Of a DNA stretch of 64,000 nucleotides, positions 46,766 through 57,586 are shown piece after piece (position 1 is the stretch's first letter; each line of letters opens with the position of its first letter). The stretch is from Melampsora larici-populina 98AG31 (taxonomy: Eukaryota; Basidiomycota; Pucciniomycetes; Pucciniales; Melampsoraceae). A program made the position numbers and the translations under genes. Location: contig NW_006768788.1 of NCBI RefSeq assembly GCF_000204055.1, positions 318,146 to 382,145 of the forward strand, in the 5' to 3' direction. Under the pieces are notes generated by a model, which saw nothing but the letters and a program-made list of their open reading frames with translations, made no database searches and was not told the origin of the DNA.

Positions 46766-47246
46766 TGATTAAAGGATCTGATAAAGGAATCGAAATCGAA
46801 AGAAAAGGTTGCTGAGGTCGAAGGAAAGGAAAGGATAGGATGGTATCGATATCGAAAGCTGTTTACCGGATAGTCAAGGTGGGAAGATAGAAAACCGGAT
46901 CTAGACTTCCAGATGGGACGGGGCAGAGACTTAGTCTCGGGTTGGGGTGTTTAGCCAGGTCAGGTATGACCTGGCTTACTCGAGATCTGCTCGATCGACT
47001 TTTACCTTTACAAATAACACTGTCCCTCTTAATTTTTTTGGGACAAGCTTTTATGGAAAGACGGTATAAGTAACACTGCAAACCTTGGCTCCGCAGCGCA
47101 GCGCTTTGAAGCGTTGCTTCAGCTTTGCAGCGCACTGCAAAGGCTCACAATAGCAAAGACTCAAAAAAAAACTGAAAACAATGTATTAAGTATATTGAAT
47201 GGCATCAGTCCTTGCAAAAAACCTTAGGAATTGGTTTTATGCTATT
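46766..47246. other. 5' flank of the Tc1/mariner transposase
   Basis: About 0.5 kb, likely the untranslated end of the transposon. GTGTTACTTATACCGTCTTT (reverse complement of 47056-47075) is a candidate terminal repeat. Its partner would lie in or beyond the gap. A GCAGCGCA-rich stretch at 47093-47145 was not identified. Confidence 0.4.
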
Positions 47247-48354
47247 CACAGGGGGAAAAATCGAAGCTCACATAGATGTGAGCAGAGAAAGTTTGGAGGT
47301 TTCTCCAAGATTGTTTCCAGTTTGTTTCCAATTTTCTTCCAATTTTCCTCCAGTTTTCTTTCAGCTCATCATCTGATCAAATGGTCAGCATGGCCTGAGC
47401 AGATGAGTTAGGCCTTCCTCACGCTTTATCCCTTAGCCAAGAAGCCTGAGGGAGGGCTAGCTCATCTGCTCACGTCATGTTGGGCCCTCCAATGCTCAGC
47501 CTGCACAGTCAAGTGACCAAATGTGATTGAGCGGTGAGAGACCTGACCAAATGTGAAAAACACAATTGGAACCATCCCTTTGGATAATTCTGATCCCAGG
47601 AATGCCACTGAGGACTATGCAAGCAACTGTGCTGAACTGAGCAGCCCCTCATCCAATACTCAGTGACATCCTTTGGATACTCCTAATCCCAGGAATGCCG
47701 CTGAGGACTAGGTGAGCAGCTGTGCTGAACTAGCAACCGCTCAGCCAATACTCAGTGACATCATTTGGATACTTCTGATCCCAGGAATTCCACTGAGGAC
47801 TAGCTGATCAGCCCCTCAGCCAATACTCAGTGACATCCTTTGGATCCTCCTGATCCCAGGAATACCACTGAGGACTAGCTGAGCAACTGCACTGAACTGA
47901 GCATCCCCTCAGCCAATACTGAGTGACATCCTTTTGATACTTCTGATCCCGATCCCAGGAATGCCACTGAGGACTAGCTGAGCAGCCCCTCAGCCAATAC
48001 TCAGTGAAATCCTTTGGATACTTCCAATCCCAGGAATGCCACTTAGGACTAGCTGAGCGGCCCCTCAGCCAATACTCAGTGACATCCTTTGGACCCTTCT
48101 GAAGGTGATTCTGAGTATACAGTGATGTGTCAGCTGGGTCCTGAGCACTCATCCATACTCAAGAGGGGCTCATCCAAGATGAAGATGAGCATGCTTTAGC
48201 AAACTCAAGCAATACCTAAATATTACAGGCTGAGCACTTTGGCACCACCAAAATGGTGAATTGAAAGAATCTGAAGGAAATTGAAACATTTTTGGAGTTA
48301 TCAGGAAGGTACCCTCTGCTCACATCTATGTGAGCTATTATTTTTCCCCCTGTG
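47247..48354. mobile_element. 1.1-kb TIR element carrying a minisatellite
   Basis: The two ends are inverted copies: CACAGGGGGAAAAAT, 4-5 variable bases, then AGCTCACATAGATGTGAGC and AGAG. Each terminal repeat therefore contains a small perfect palindrome (GCTCACAT-AG-ATGTGAGC). ATT flanks both ends, a possible 3-bp target duplication. The inside contains a degenerate tandem repeat (47573-48115). It has no transposase. Confidence 0.75.
47573..48115. repeat. Degenerate minisatellite, about 6 units
   Basis: Units of about 75-110 bp contain TTTGGATACTTCTGATCCCAG, GAATGCCACTGAGGACTAGC, and CCCCTCAGCCAATACTCAGT. Unit length varies by presence or absence of an AACTGTGCTGAACTGAGCA block. The unit happens to stay open on the minus strand (WLRG...WHSWD repeats), but start and context do not support a gene. 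Confidence 0.8.
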
Positions 48355-50496
48355 ATTGGATAAGAGTAAACCAGATTCAGAGAGATGAGTAGGAAAGAGA
48401 GAAATTGAGACATATGAATCAATCCAATCTGGATATTCCCACCAAATCATTTAGCTTCACTCCAATATTTTGAACCAAGATGATGTTTACTCAGATCAGT
48501 AAAGTTTCCAACCCAATTGGTTTCCTTTGATCCAAAGTCTTTGTTGATGATTGAAACAATCAATCAAACATTATCTGAAATAACAATCAATTAGACCTGT
48601 TGAATAGTATTACTAGACGAGTTGAACATGTGATATAAATTTGTTGGCGGCCATTGTAATTTTATAATCAATAGACTTGAACATATCTTTGTTGTACATA
48701 AAACCATTATGTTCAAATCAAATGTACAACAATCAGAATGTTTAAATATAACCATTGGCTGGCTGAATTATGGGTAGAGTGAATGATTTGAAGTGATGAT
48801 TTCTCAGTTGGTCATAATCCCATCTGTTATAGTATGCTCTTTCTCAAAACCATCATTATCAAACAAATAAATCATCAAAAAAAGTTGAGAAGTCTTCCAA
48901 ATATGACGAGATAATCAACCTATTTCTGGAGCACACAAGGTTGCAAATCTGATCAGCTCTCCTGTACCTTCAACTTCCAAATTACCATTGTTTGGGTTCC
49001 TGAAATAAGTTGTCCTTATTTTTTTCACCAGTCGTATCAGGATTGTTTTAATGAGGAGGTCGTGGTGGAATACATGGTGGTCCATTGGAAGAACAAATAT
49101 TGTTACTTGATGATGAAATATCTTGGGTCAATTAAACTTGTCCACTGCTTCAGATTGAGTGTCCTGAAGTTTCTTGGCAGCTTTCTTGAAGAATGACATC
49201 TTGAGAGTTGGTTGTTATGATTTTTCTTTTTGATTTGGAGAGATAACTGACTGCAATGGGCTTGAATCTCATCTCCTTTGGGGCTGAGTATCCGGCACCT
49301 GCAGGGTAACTGCTGACATGCTTTGGACGCTGCTTGTTGTTTGTCAGTCCCAGCTGCACAGCTGGAGCGCAGCGGTTCGAAAAGCAGATTTCTCCTTGTC
49401 TGTCAGCGCAGCTCACAGCTCACTTGAGCTGCGCTGCAAGGCCTCTGAAGCGGAGCCGCTGCTTGCAGCGCAACTGGTCCAATGTTGCTCTAACCCCATG
49501 GCAATTTTGGTTTCAGAGGGTTTGTATGAAAACCCATACATGTATGAATCAAAGCTTTGTGCCACCCATCTGGCCAGGGTGGTGATCAATTCATGGGATC
49601 AATCAAAAAATTCATTATTAGTAGTTTACCAGTTTACCAGAAAAGTTTAGCAGGGAAGGAAATTCAAAATAGAGGTTTTTAGATCAATTGAAGCTCTTAT
49701 GGGCTTATGTATTGATCATTGGGCCAAGACTACATCATTTTATTTCACATTAGTTATTAATATCATTAGATTTCATTCACAATCTTATCACAAAAAGAAA
49801 GAAAGAAAAATGTAAGAAAAATTCAAAAATATAGGTATACAGGCTTGGACATGGTTTTTAGGGTAGTGATATCAGGCTTATGGGTTTAGTAAGGTTATAA
49901 TATGAAAGAAAAACATTATATTATACTTTAACAATTTTAATCTTGAAGTTTGATAAGGAGAAACAGAAGTTATTAGAGAAAAGGTACTTTTTCTAAGTTG
50001 GTAAACAAGGGTTATACGTGTAGTTTGCATATGTAATGGTGGTAATAGTGGAATTTAAGGTTGCCAAGAGGATTTTCCGGGATTTTTAAGGTTACAGAGG
50101 ATTATGTCATATTACATGAGCAAGAAAATAGGAGTAGCAGCTGTGAAAAGTAGTGAAAATGGGTGAATTTCGTCAAAAATGAAGGTTTTCAGCTTATTAC
50201 ATATGTCAAATGATGTCAGATTATGTTGGTACAGCTATTCCATTATATGTTGGACATCGAGAAAAAATAAGAAATTTTTTGGTACCTTAAGTGAGGTTAA
50301 ACCTCGAATTTCACCACTGAAAACAAAAAAATACAGTGTTTGCTGTGTTAAATCCAGTCAAAAACTGTGCGCCACCCGGTTCGAGAACGGACAGGGGAAG
50401 TTGGTGGTTTGCTGTTTGACTTGGGAGCAGGTTTTTTGCGAGATCCCCTTGCACGCTTGGAATTTGAATTAGATTGGGTCGAATCTGGATCGGTAG
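48355..50496. other. Non-coding spacer left of the KDZ transposon
   Basis: About 2.1 kb without a recognised gene. A GCAGCGC-rich patch lies at 49345-49480. 49490-49576 repeats the segment at 43444-43513. AT-rich DNA follows to the edge of the KDZ element. Confidence 0.4.
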
Positions 50497-50836
50497 CACC
50501 TGTGTCACCTGTACTAATTGACATACCAACCCTTGGTAAATGTCACTGTACCGAGGGCGTCAAGCCGGTCTGTCGCAGCAGAGCAATCCAGGTGACCTGG
50601 ACCACTTTTTTATGCTGTCTAAACAACAAGTTTAAAGTCAAAAAAACTTCATCAGTTTTTCATTTGGCCCATCAACTACGCACAGACAAGTTTTCATCAT
50701 GTTTCATTTACTTGAAACTTGACCATTTCAAAATAAGGTGGCCAGGTCAAAATATATGCTCTGAGTCTTTCCAGAGCGCTCTGAGACGCCTTCAGAGCGC
50801 TCTGAGAAGCTTCAGAGCATCTATTTGACCTGGTCT
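50497..50836 (+). repeat. KDZ transposon left terminal inverted repeat
   Basis: The outer end is CACCTGTGTCACCTG, with a CCAGGTGACCTGG palindrome near 50589. The inner part has repeated AGAGCGCTCTGAG blocks enclosed by CCAGGTCAAAATATATGCTC and its near-inverse AGCATCTATTTGACCTGG, so the inner 90 bp can itself fold. Likely transposase binding sites (inference). Confidence 0.88.
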
Positions 50837-51087
50837 TAACTTACGATTCCAGTCATATGTCACCAATACTCAGACTGCCCAATCTACTTAACACAACAAC
50901 TTCTCACCAAATTCCCGCGATTCGAAGTCGACCGTTCTCCTCGATTTGGCAAGCGACACTGGTACGGGCAACTCACACGAACACTCATACGCACAAATCA
51001 TCAAGAAAACTTTTCAAATGATTACAAAGACACAAAATCAAAACACCAATATTGAAAACAACCAATCACTCTTCAATCGCATCAACA

Positions 51088-54000
51088 TCAATCCGCATCC
51101 AGCTCATCGTTCTCATCCTCGTCAGGCTCTCCATCGTTATCGACCTCCTCCTCACCCGCCACATCATCATCATCATCATTCACTTGCAACTCAATCATCC
51201 TATGCTCAAGCTCTTCACCTTCATCCAGAGGTTCCGCTTCAAATATCTGAGCCTGAGAGTAAGTCTTCCAAGCAATTCTACTCTTTGACACCAACACCTC
51301 CCACCGAGCTAAAATTGATGTCTCGTCTATGGGTTCCAGGGCGCTATACGATTTGGTCCGATTGATTAGGCCCTGCATGCCTCCACTCCAGAATATCCAC
51401 AGTCGTGAGTACTTTTGAATCAAACGTGAATAGAGAGATTGTAGACTTTCTTTGCTCATGATCAATTGCTCTGTGATGGTTCCCTTGGTTATTCCAACCA
51501 CTTCGATAATCCATTTGTTGGCTATAGTAGCAGGATTGTCGTCTGGATTTACGTATAGGAAATCAGTTCAGTTGTCAGGTAATGTAATTCATAACCTGTA
51601 AGCGCTCACCTTGTGTTTTAAGTGCGGTTTCCAGTACTGATAATTTCTCTTCCATTGCTACTGCCCACCTCACCGACTGTCTAGCTTCGCGTGCAAGCCT
51701 TCGAAGTTCATCTTTTGCGTGTGTTTTGTCTCGGAGAGCCTCAATACCTCCTTGGGTCCTTTGATCAACTGCCCATGGTTCGCCGGGATGGGTCAGCTGA
51801 CCGATGTCCCAGAAAGCGTCAGAAACCAAAAGTCGTCGAATTTCTTCAAAGTCGGGGCAGGTAATCGGGTTAGGAGTCTGAAAATCATTGTTGAATTGGT
51901 CAACATTCCGTTTATAGGTTTCGTATTTCTTTTTTAATGCTGCCTGTTTGTCGCGTAAGCTTTTGTTTGTCTTTTGTTGAGCTCGCGTTCCTTTAAAATG
52001 TAATATAGTCAGTATCATGTGATTTCAATTTTAATTAAAATACCCACCAAGTCTCTCATCACTCCTCTTCTGCATTTCGAAAACTTCTACCTTGGCCTCG
52101 TACAATTTAGCCTTAGCCACCCGAATCCTGATCAACTTTTTACCTTTGGTGGCTTCAAGTTTTCAATCACTTGTACTTTCAGCTGCATGTGATTAAATGA
52201 ATACAACCATGTGAAATATATAAGAAATGATACATACTTGAAGAATCTGGCATGTCACGATAGTGATTACCTCCCAGATCCCCTACTAGATCATCAATAT
52301 CCTTTTGAAGGAGCTCGAGTGTCTTCGGTAGATGTTGTATCTTAGATTTATCTGCCACAGAACGGTCTCTTCTGGGCTTTGCCTTCAACTTCTTTAGCTC
52401 ATTGCTGTAAAATTTAAATAACGAAAGTTGACAAACTACTATCAGTCAATAATAAACTACTATCAAGTGCTCATTTGAACAGATTGATAAGCTCAACTCA
52501 GTAGCCTGATGTTTCTCCTCTAGCGCCACCAAGATGTCAACCTTCTCCTTCAAAACGCGAGAATTCTCCTTTACCATTACCTGGAGTTGGCAATCTCGCT
52601 GGCGGTTCCATTGTCCCATTAGGTACTCGTCAGAATACAATGGATCAGATTGTATGGTGTTCAACCGCTGACAGCTCTTGTTATACAGGCTGTGGCTGCT
52701 TGATAGCCGCTGAAGCAACCATCGCACTACAATTTCCAAAAAATTGTTATGCCATGTTCACATTTCACAACCAAAACAGAAAAGTACCGCAGAAAAAGAA
52801 TTGAACTGCACCTGAAACTTTTCGGGCAGCCTCATTGAGATGGCAGGTTCTCAGTTCCAAAGCACAAAGCCGATGAAACGCTGTTGAGTACCTCAAAGCC
52901 CCGACCAACGGCGCAAGTTTAGACCAGATTCGCTCCAGTCCTTCCCCATCGGAAAGGCCCCAGTCCTCATTTAACCGTGGGTTATATTCTAGTTGACACC
53001 CCCATCGGTGTACATAAGAATGGAACACACTGGTTCCAAATTTGAGTTGTTTATTAGCACGAGCTTGTGCAAAAAAGTTCCTCTGTGCAAAAAAAGGGTT
53101 GTGTATCAGTTTGTATTTCAATCTATTTCAAATTTCAATTCCTATCACTACACGCCTTGCCGAGGTCATTGACAGAGTGTGGGATTTAGAGAGATGATTA
53201 TAGATAGTTAATGATACATGCCTTGATGACACTCTTCTCGAGGTTGCATCCTATGTCGTAAAGTATGCCGAATTTGAGCTTTTCTACATTAGCTTGATCT
53301 TGACCGGTTTCCTTCAAGATGCAGTCCATCATTGCTAGGGGATAATATCCTCTGTTGTGCAAGGTTGGATCTAAGCCTGAGGAAACGAATTATCAATGGA
53401 CAATAAGTAAAAAATAACGGACCTTTCCCCGGTCTGAACAATATTGATGAACTTGATGAGGTGGTCATGGCGGCATGCCATCCCCATCAAGCCTGTTTCG
53501 AAAAAACCTTTCCAAGTCTGACGACCGCGTATATCATTCGCAGCTGTATGCTGGTTGCTACACGGGTCCTAAATTGGAAAAATGTTAGATCTTGGTATCA
53601 AATGGTGGTGCAGGAGGTCAAAACAAGTTTACATACAATAACTTCATCTTTTTTGGCTTTTGAGCCTGCTCGATTAGGTAAAACACCCATTCTATCTTCC
53701 CATTTCTTGACCTGCTCGGGCTTAATGAAAAGAGAAGGAATGACACCACTTTCACCCCTCCATCTAGCACTTGCAGATTCATGACGACGATGTTGGAAAT
53801 TTCCATCGAGGCATATCACAATATCAGGTTCGTCAACTCTTTTTCCGGGGACTTTGGGTCCAAAACACGGTGGGCAGTTAGTTGCAAGCTTCTCCAAAGG
53901 TGACAAACGGAGAGATTTCATAGCTAATTCATCCTCAAGTCGTAGCATCTCACGGTAGGCATCGACAGCAGACGTAAAGGGTTTACGTAAATCTCGAGTC

Positions 54001-54913
54001 TATACATCAAGCTGTCAGTATTGAATTTTATTATTTGAGAAGGAATGAACCTACTTGATCAGTACCAGAAACCAAAAAAAGCGGGTTCCCAGCATCTAGA
54101 AACTCATTAAGAGCTTCTACAAAGGGTGTAAGCCGAATAGTGCAGTACTTCCAGATTATATGATGAAAGGCCAATAGTCGAATGGAGAAGGCTATACGAG
54201 GATGTATGGGTGACCCTCCTATGTATCCCTTCATTGCCAATCTGACAATTTCGGATCGACACTTACATGTCTCTAGAGATATCTTCTTCCGACCTATATC
54301 ATAAAAATAGCGTGGTTGATGAGCTTGACAAGAAAAACAAAACGGTTTAATCTGATCGACCGGACTTACTAGTCAAATCGACCACATCAACCTCAACTAC
54401 GCTGCGCTTCCAATCAGGGCATTTACACAATGAATTGAAGTCGTTGTTCCACGTATGTTCGTCCCCCCATTGACGGGTCTTGAAAGAACAGACCATAAAA
54501 GCATTGAATAGGTCTGGAATAACCTGCTTCCAGTGTTTCTCCTCTGTCAGGGTGCGTTCCCGATATGAAACACCCTTGAAATAAGCTGATCGTAGGCCTG
54601 GTGGATGAATCACGAGACCATCGTTAAGCGGGGCGATATCTTCGTTCTCGGCATTTGTCTGAAAGTGGTCATACAGAACTTGTGGCTGCTCGTTATCGGA
54701 ACCATCATCATTGTTGTAGTGGTGTGGATCTGGAGGAGTGATCTGAATGGGTGTATCATCCAGCCGTGCGATCCTACTTTGTGAAGCCTCTGCTTCGCGT
54801 TGTTGAAGCTGAGCCAGTCGTTCGGCAACACTACCAGGTGCCGGTCTGGGAGGTTCATTCACCCTTCTTTGGCGTTTGTTTGATTCAGGAATGAGTGAAC
54901 CGGGGAGAGTCAT
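51088..54913 (-). CDS. KDZ transposase with CxC1-like cysteine cluster
   Basis: Transposase of the Kyakuja-Dileera-Zisupton superfamily, with an RNase H-like core. Start at 54913 (MTLPGSLIPESNKRQRR). First exons: 54913-54370, 54293-54055, 53999-53637, 53568-53423, 53351 to about 53220. The exons after that are clear as open segments down to the TGA at 51088-51090 but their junctions were not all fixed. Marks: the Cys cluster SLCKCPDW...TCKCRSE (about residues 165-195), GYIGGSPIHPRIAFSIRLLA, CPPCFGPKVPG then DIVICLDGNFQHRRHESAS (core start), GLMGMACRHDHLIKFIN, FGILYDIGCNLEKS, and FGTSVFHSYVHRWGCQLEYN. Long coiled-coil-like segments and an Asp/Glu-rich tail follow. One junction near 53219 seems to need a GC-AG intron. 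Otherwise no lesion was seen. Confidence 0.88.
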
Positions 54914-55980
54914 ACTTTGAAAATGTATGAAGGTGCAAACAATTTGATCAAGATGGGAGCAACTACCTTTATTTTCATAGGCAAGGGATTCAATCGAGAT
55001 AGGAACAACCACCCCCTTGATTTCAAGCTAAGGAAAGATGTAGCATTTCATAAGTCCATGGTAAGTGCATGATGTCATCATTTGAAATTCTTTGTCAGTT
55101 GAGAAAGACTGGTAGCAATGAGGCAGATCCAAATACACAGGTCTATCGTCTCTGGCCTCCACTTGAAAAGTTCAAATTGAATTTCATCCACATATGAGCA
55201 AGATGTTTCTTGTTCTTCTGATGGAAGCATCAGATAGTTCAGGTGAAATAGTAACTGAACACCCGACAGGAGGAAATCCATGATTTGTTATGATTTTCAA
55301 CAATCCTGAAAGTGGCGGGCTGCACTCAATGATTTGTCATCTTTCCCTTCAACTCGAGGATCTGGATTGAAACAAAGTATATCCTTGAAAGAAAGGACCT
55401 TGCTCAAGTTTTGATCACTTGAATCCATTGGATCCTTCTTCTGACTTGTGATCTTGATTGCGCTTTTATCAGTGTACTTGATATCCGATTCAGGCGTGTG
55501 ATGAATCTTGGTGACCAAGTTCGTGTATATATATAAGAAATAGATGATCCACCTGTTCCAGTACTTGGAATGTCAGTGCGAGTTTCAAACTTAATGTTGA
55601 TACTAGATGAAAATCAGTACTTTGTGGGATCCCAACTGGAAAGTTGAGATGTGCAATCATATTGTGCACAGAGTACTAACCTGAATGACCGCTCTGCTTG
55701 TATTGAATCCTGTGTCAAGTATATCGATTGGTTGTGAGTAGGATCATGCAAGGGTGGCATTTGTATGATGCTTTCTCTAAAATATAAGATGATGCATGCA
55801 AATCATACAAAAAATATTCACTTCCAGTGAAGGATATAATTGCGATGATGAGGTATACTATGCAAAGTAGGTGAGGATTTTGGTGGTGTGACCCAGAAAA
55901 AATCAAAATCAAAAATCCTACCTTAATTCATAGGGATATGCTATAACATCATGGATCAATGTCTAATTTTGGTGTTGCTC
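54914..55980. other. KDZ transposase 5' flank inside the transposon
   Basis: Contains short minus-strand ORFs (for example 55297-55518) without recognised domains. Probably the promoter and leader of the transposase gene. An upstream in-frame ATG at 55012 would add 33 residues. Confidence 0.4.
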
Positions 55981-57245
55981 GAGAAACAAAAAAGATTTTA
56001 TTATGCAATGTGCCATCAAAAACTGGCTCATATTTTGCTTATGAGGGCATAAGTGGATCTGTATGTGGGCCAAGGTCTAGAACAAAAGCTCCTTTTTTAC
56101 GCACAATTTGGTAGTGTTATGAAAAAGTATCTACTTTTGAGGTTTGTTGCAATTTAAAAAAGTTTCATTGAGAACACTTATTTCGACGAACCGCTCAAAG
56201 GTTACTATTTTGCCTGCTCAGAACACAATAAGTGGACCTGTATGTGGGACAAGGTCTAGAAAAAAAGCCACCATTTTATGCCCAACTATGTGGTGTCATG
56301 AAAAAGTCTCTACCTTTGAGTTGTCTTGTAAATCAAAAGAGTTTCATTGAGAATACTTTTTTCCACAAAAGTCTCAAAGGTTACTATTTTGCCTGCTCAG
56401 AAGGCAATAAGTTGATCTTTACTTGGATCATAGACTACTGTGATTGACTTGTTTTGAAGCTCAACTCTCCAGTATTCCAAAGCAGGCTTCACTTCTCACA
56501 TACGTCAGCAATGAAAAAAGTTTCATTGAAAACACTTCTTTCCACAAACCTCTCAAAGGTTACTATTTTGCCTGCTCAGAAGGCAATAAGTTGATCTTTA
56601 CTTGGATCATAGACTACTGTGATTGACTTGTTTTGAAGCTCAACTCTCCAGTATTCCAAAGCAGGCTTCACTTCTCACATACGTCAGCAATGAAAAAAGT
56701 TTCATTGAAAACACTTTTTTCCACAAAAGTCTCAAAGGTTACTATTTTGCCTGCTCAGAAGGCAATAAGTTGATCTTCACTTGTGTCAAAGACTATTGTG
56801 ATTGACTGCTTTTGAAGCTCAGCTATCCAGTATTCCAAAGCAGGCTTCACTTCTCACATGCCTCATAAATGGAAAAAGTTTCATTGAAAACACTTCTTTC
56901 CACAAACCTCTCAAAGGTTACTATTTTGCTTGCTCAGAAGGCAATAAGTTGATCTTCACTTGTGTCAAAGACTATTGTGATTGACTTCTTTTGAAGCTCA
57001 GCTATCCAGTATTCCAAAGCAGGCTTCACTTCTCACATGCCTCATAAATGGAAAAAGTTTCATTGAAAACACTTCTTTCCACAAACCTCTCAAAGGTTAC
57101 TATTTTGCTTGCTCAGAAGGCAATAAGTTGATCTTCACTTGTGTCAAAGACTATTGTGATTGACTTCTTTTGAAGCTCAGCTATCCAGTATTCCAAAGCA
57201 GGCTTCACTTCTCACATGCCTCATAAATGGAAAAAGTTTCATTGA
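55981..57245 (+). repeat. 179-bp satellite between the two KDZ transposon genes
   Basis: About seven head-to-tail units are marked by GTTTCATTGARAACACTT at 56162, 56341, 56520, 56699, 56878, 57057 and 57236. The first two units are diverged, while the last four are nearly identical, so the array seems to grow from the right. Every unit has CTCAAAGGTTACTATTTTGC and CAGTATTCCAAAGCAGGCTT. It sits in the divergent intergenic region, where regulatory or binding sites would be expected. Confidence 0.92.
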
Positions 57246-57586
57246 AAAGATGTCTTGCCGCACCTGTGAATTGTAGCTGCCGCCGGTGAAAAGATTACAC
57301 TTCGAATGAATTGTACTACATGTAGTTACACACACCTGTCACGGATATCACACATGGGTATCCCAAATTGCCAATTGACAGGGATACTCTATACCCTTAA
57401 CCCAGTTGAATCTGGATTCTGCATTAACAGGAACAACAACCATTAGCAGGAACGACGACGCACGTGCCATCAAGACATCCCCTGCGCCCTCCTGCACCAC
57501 CTTCACTCACTTCACTACAAATCTTCCACCCCGTTCACTCACTTTGTTGTGAATCATCCTCACTTCAATCTAAATCGACTGTTACC

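Noticed and set aside
47808..48152. 114-aa minus-strand frame with repeated WLRG / WHSWD
   Set aside because: It is the minisatellite read in one frame. Units vary in length and the frame breaks in other units.
51160..51185. (CAT)n microsatellite as a separate feature
   Set aside because: It encodes the Asp run in the acidic tail of the KDZ transposase, so it is part of that gene.
56444..57163. Chain of four overlapping 60-aa reading frames on the plus strand
   Set aside because: They come from the 179-bp satellite. The period is not a multiple of three, the starts are TTG, and each simply repeats the same unit. No sign of translation.
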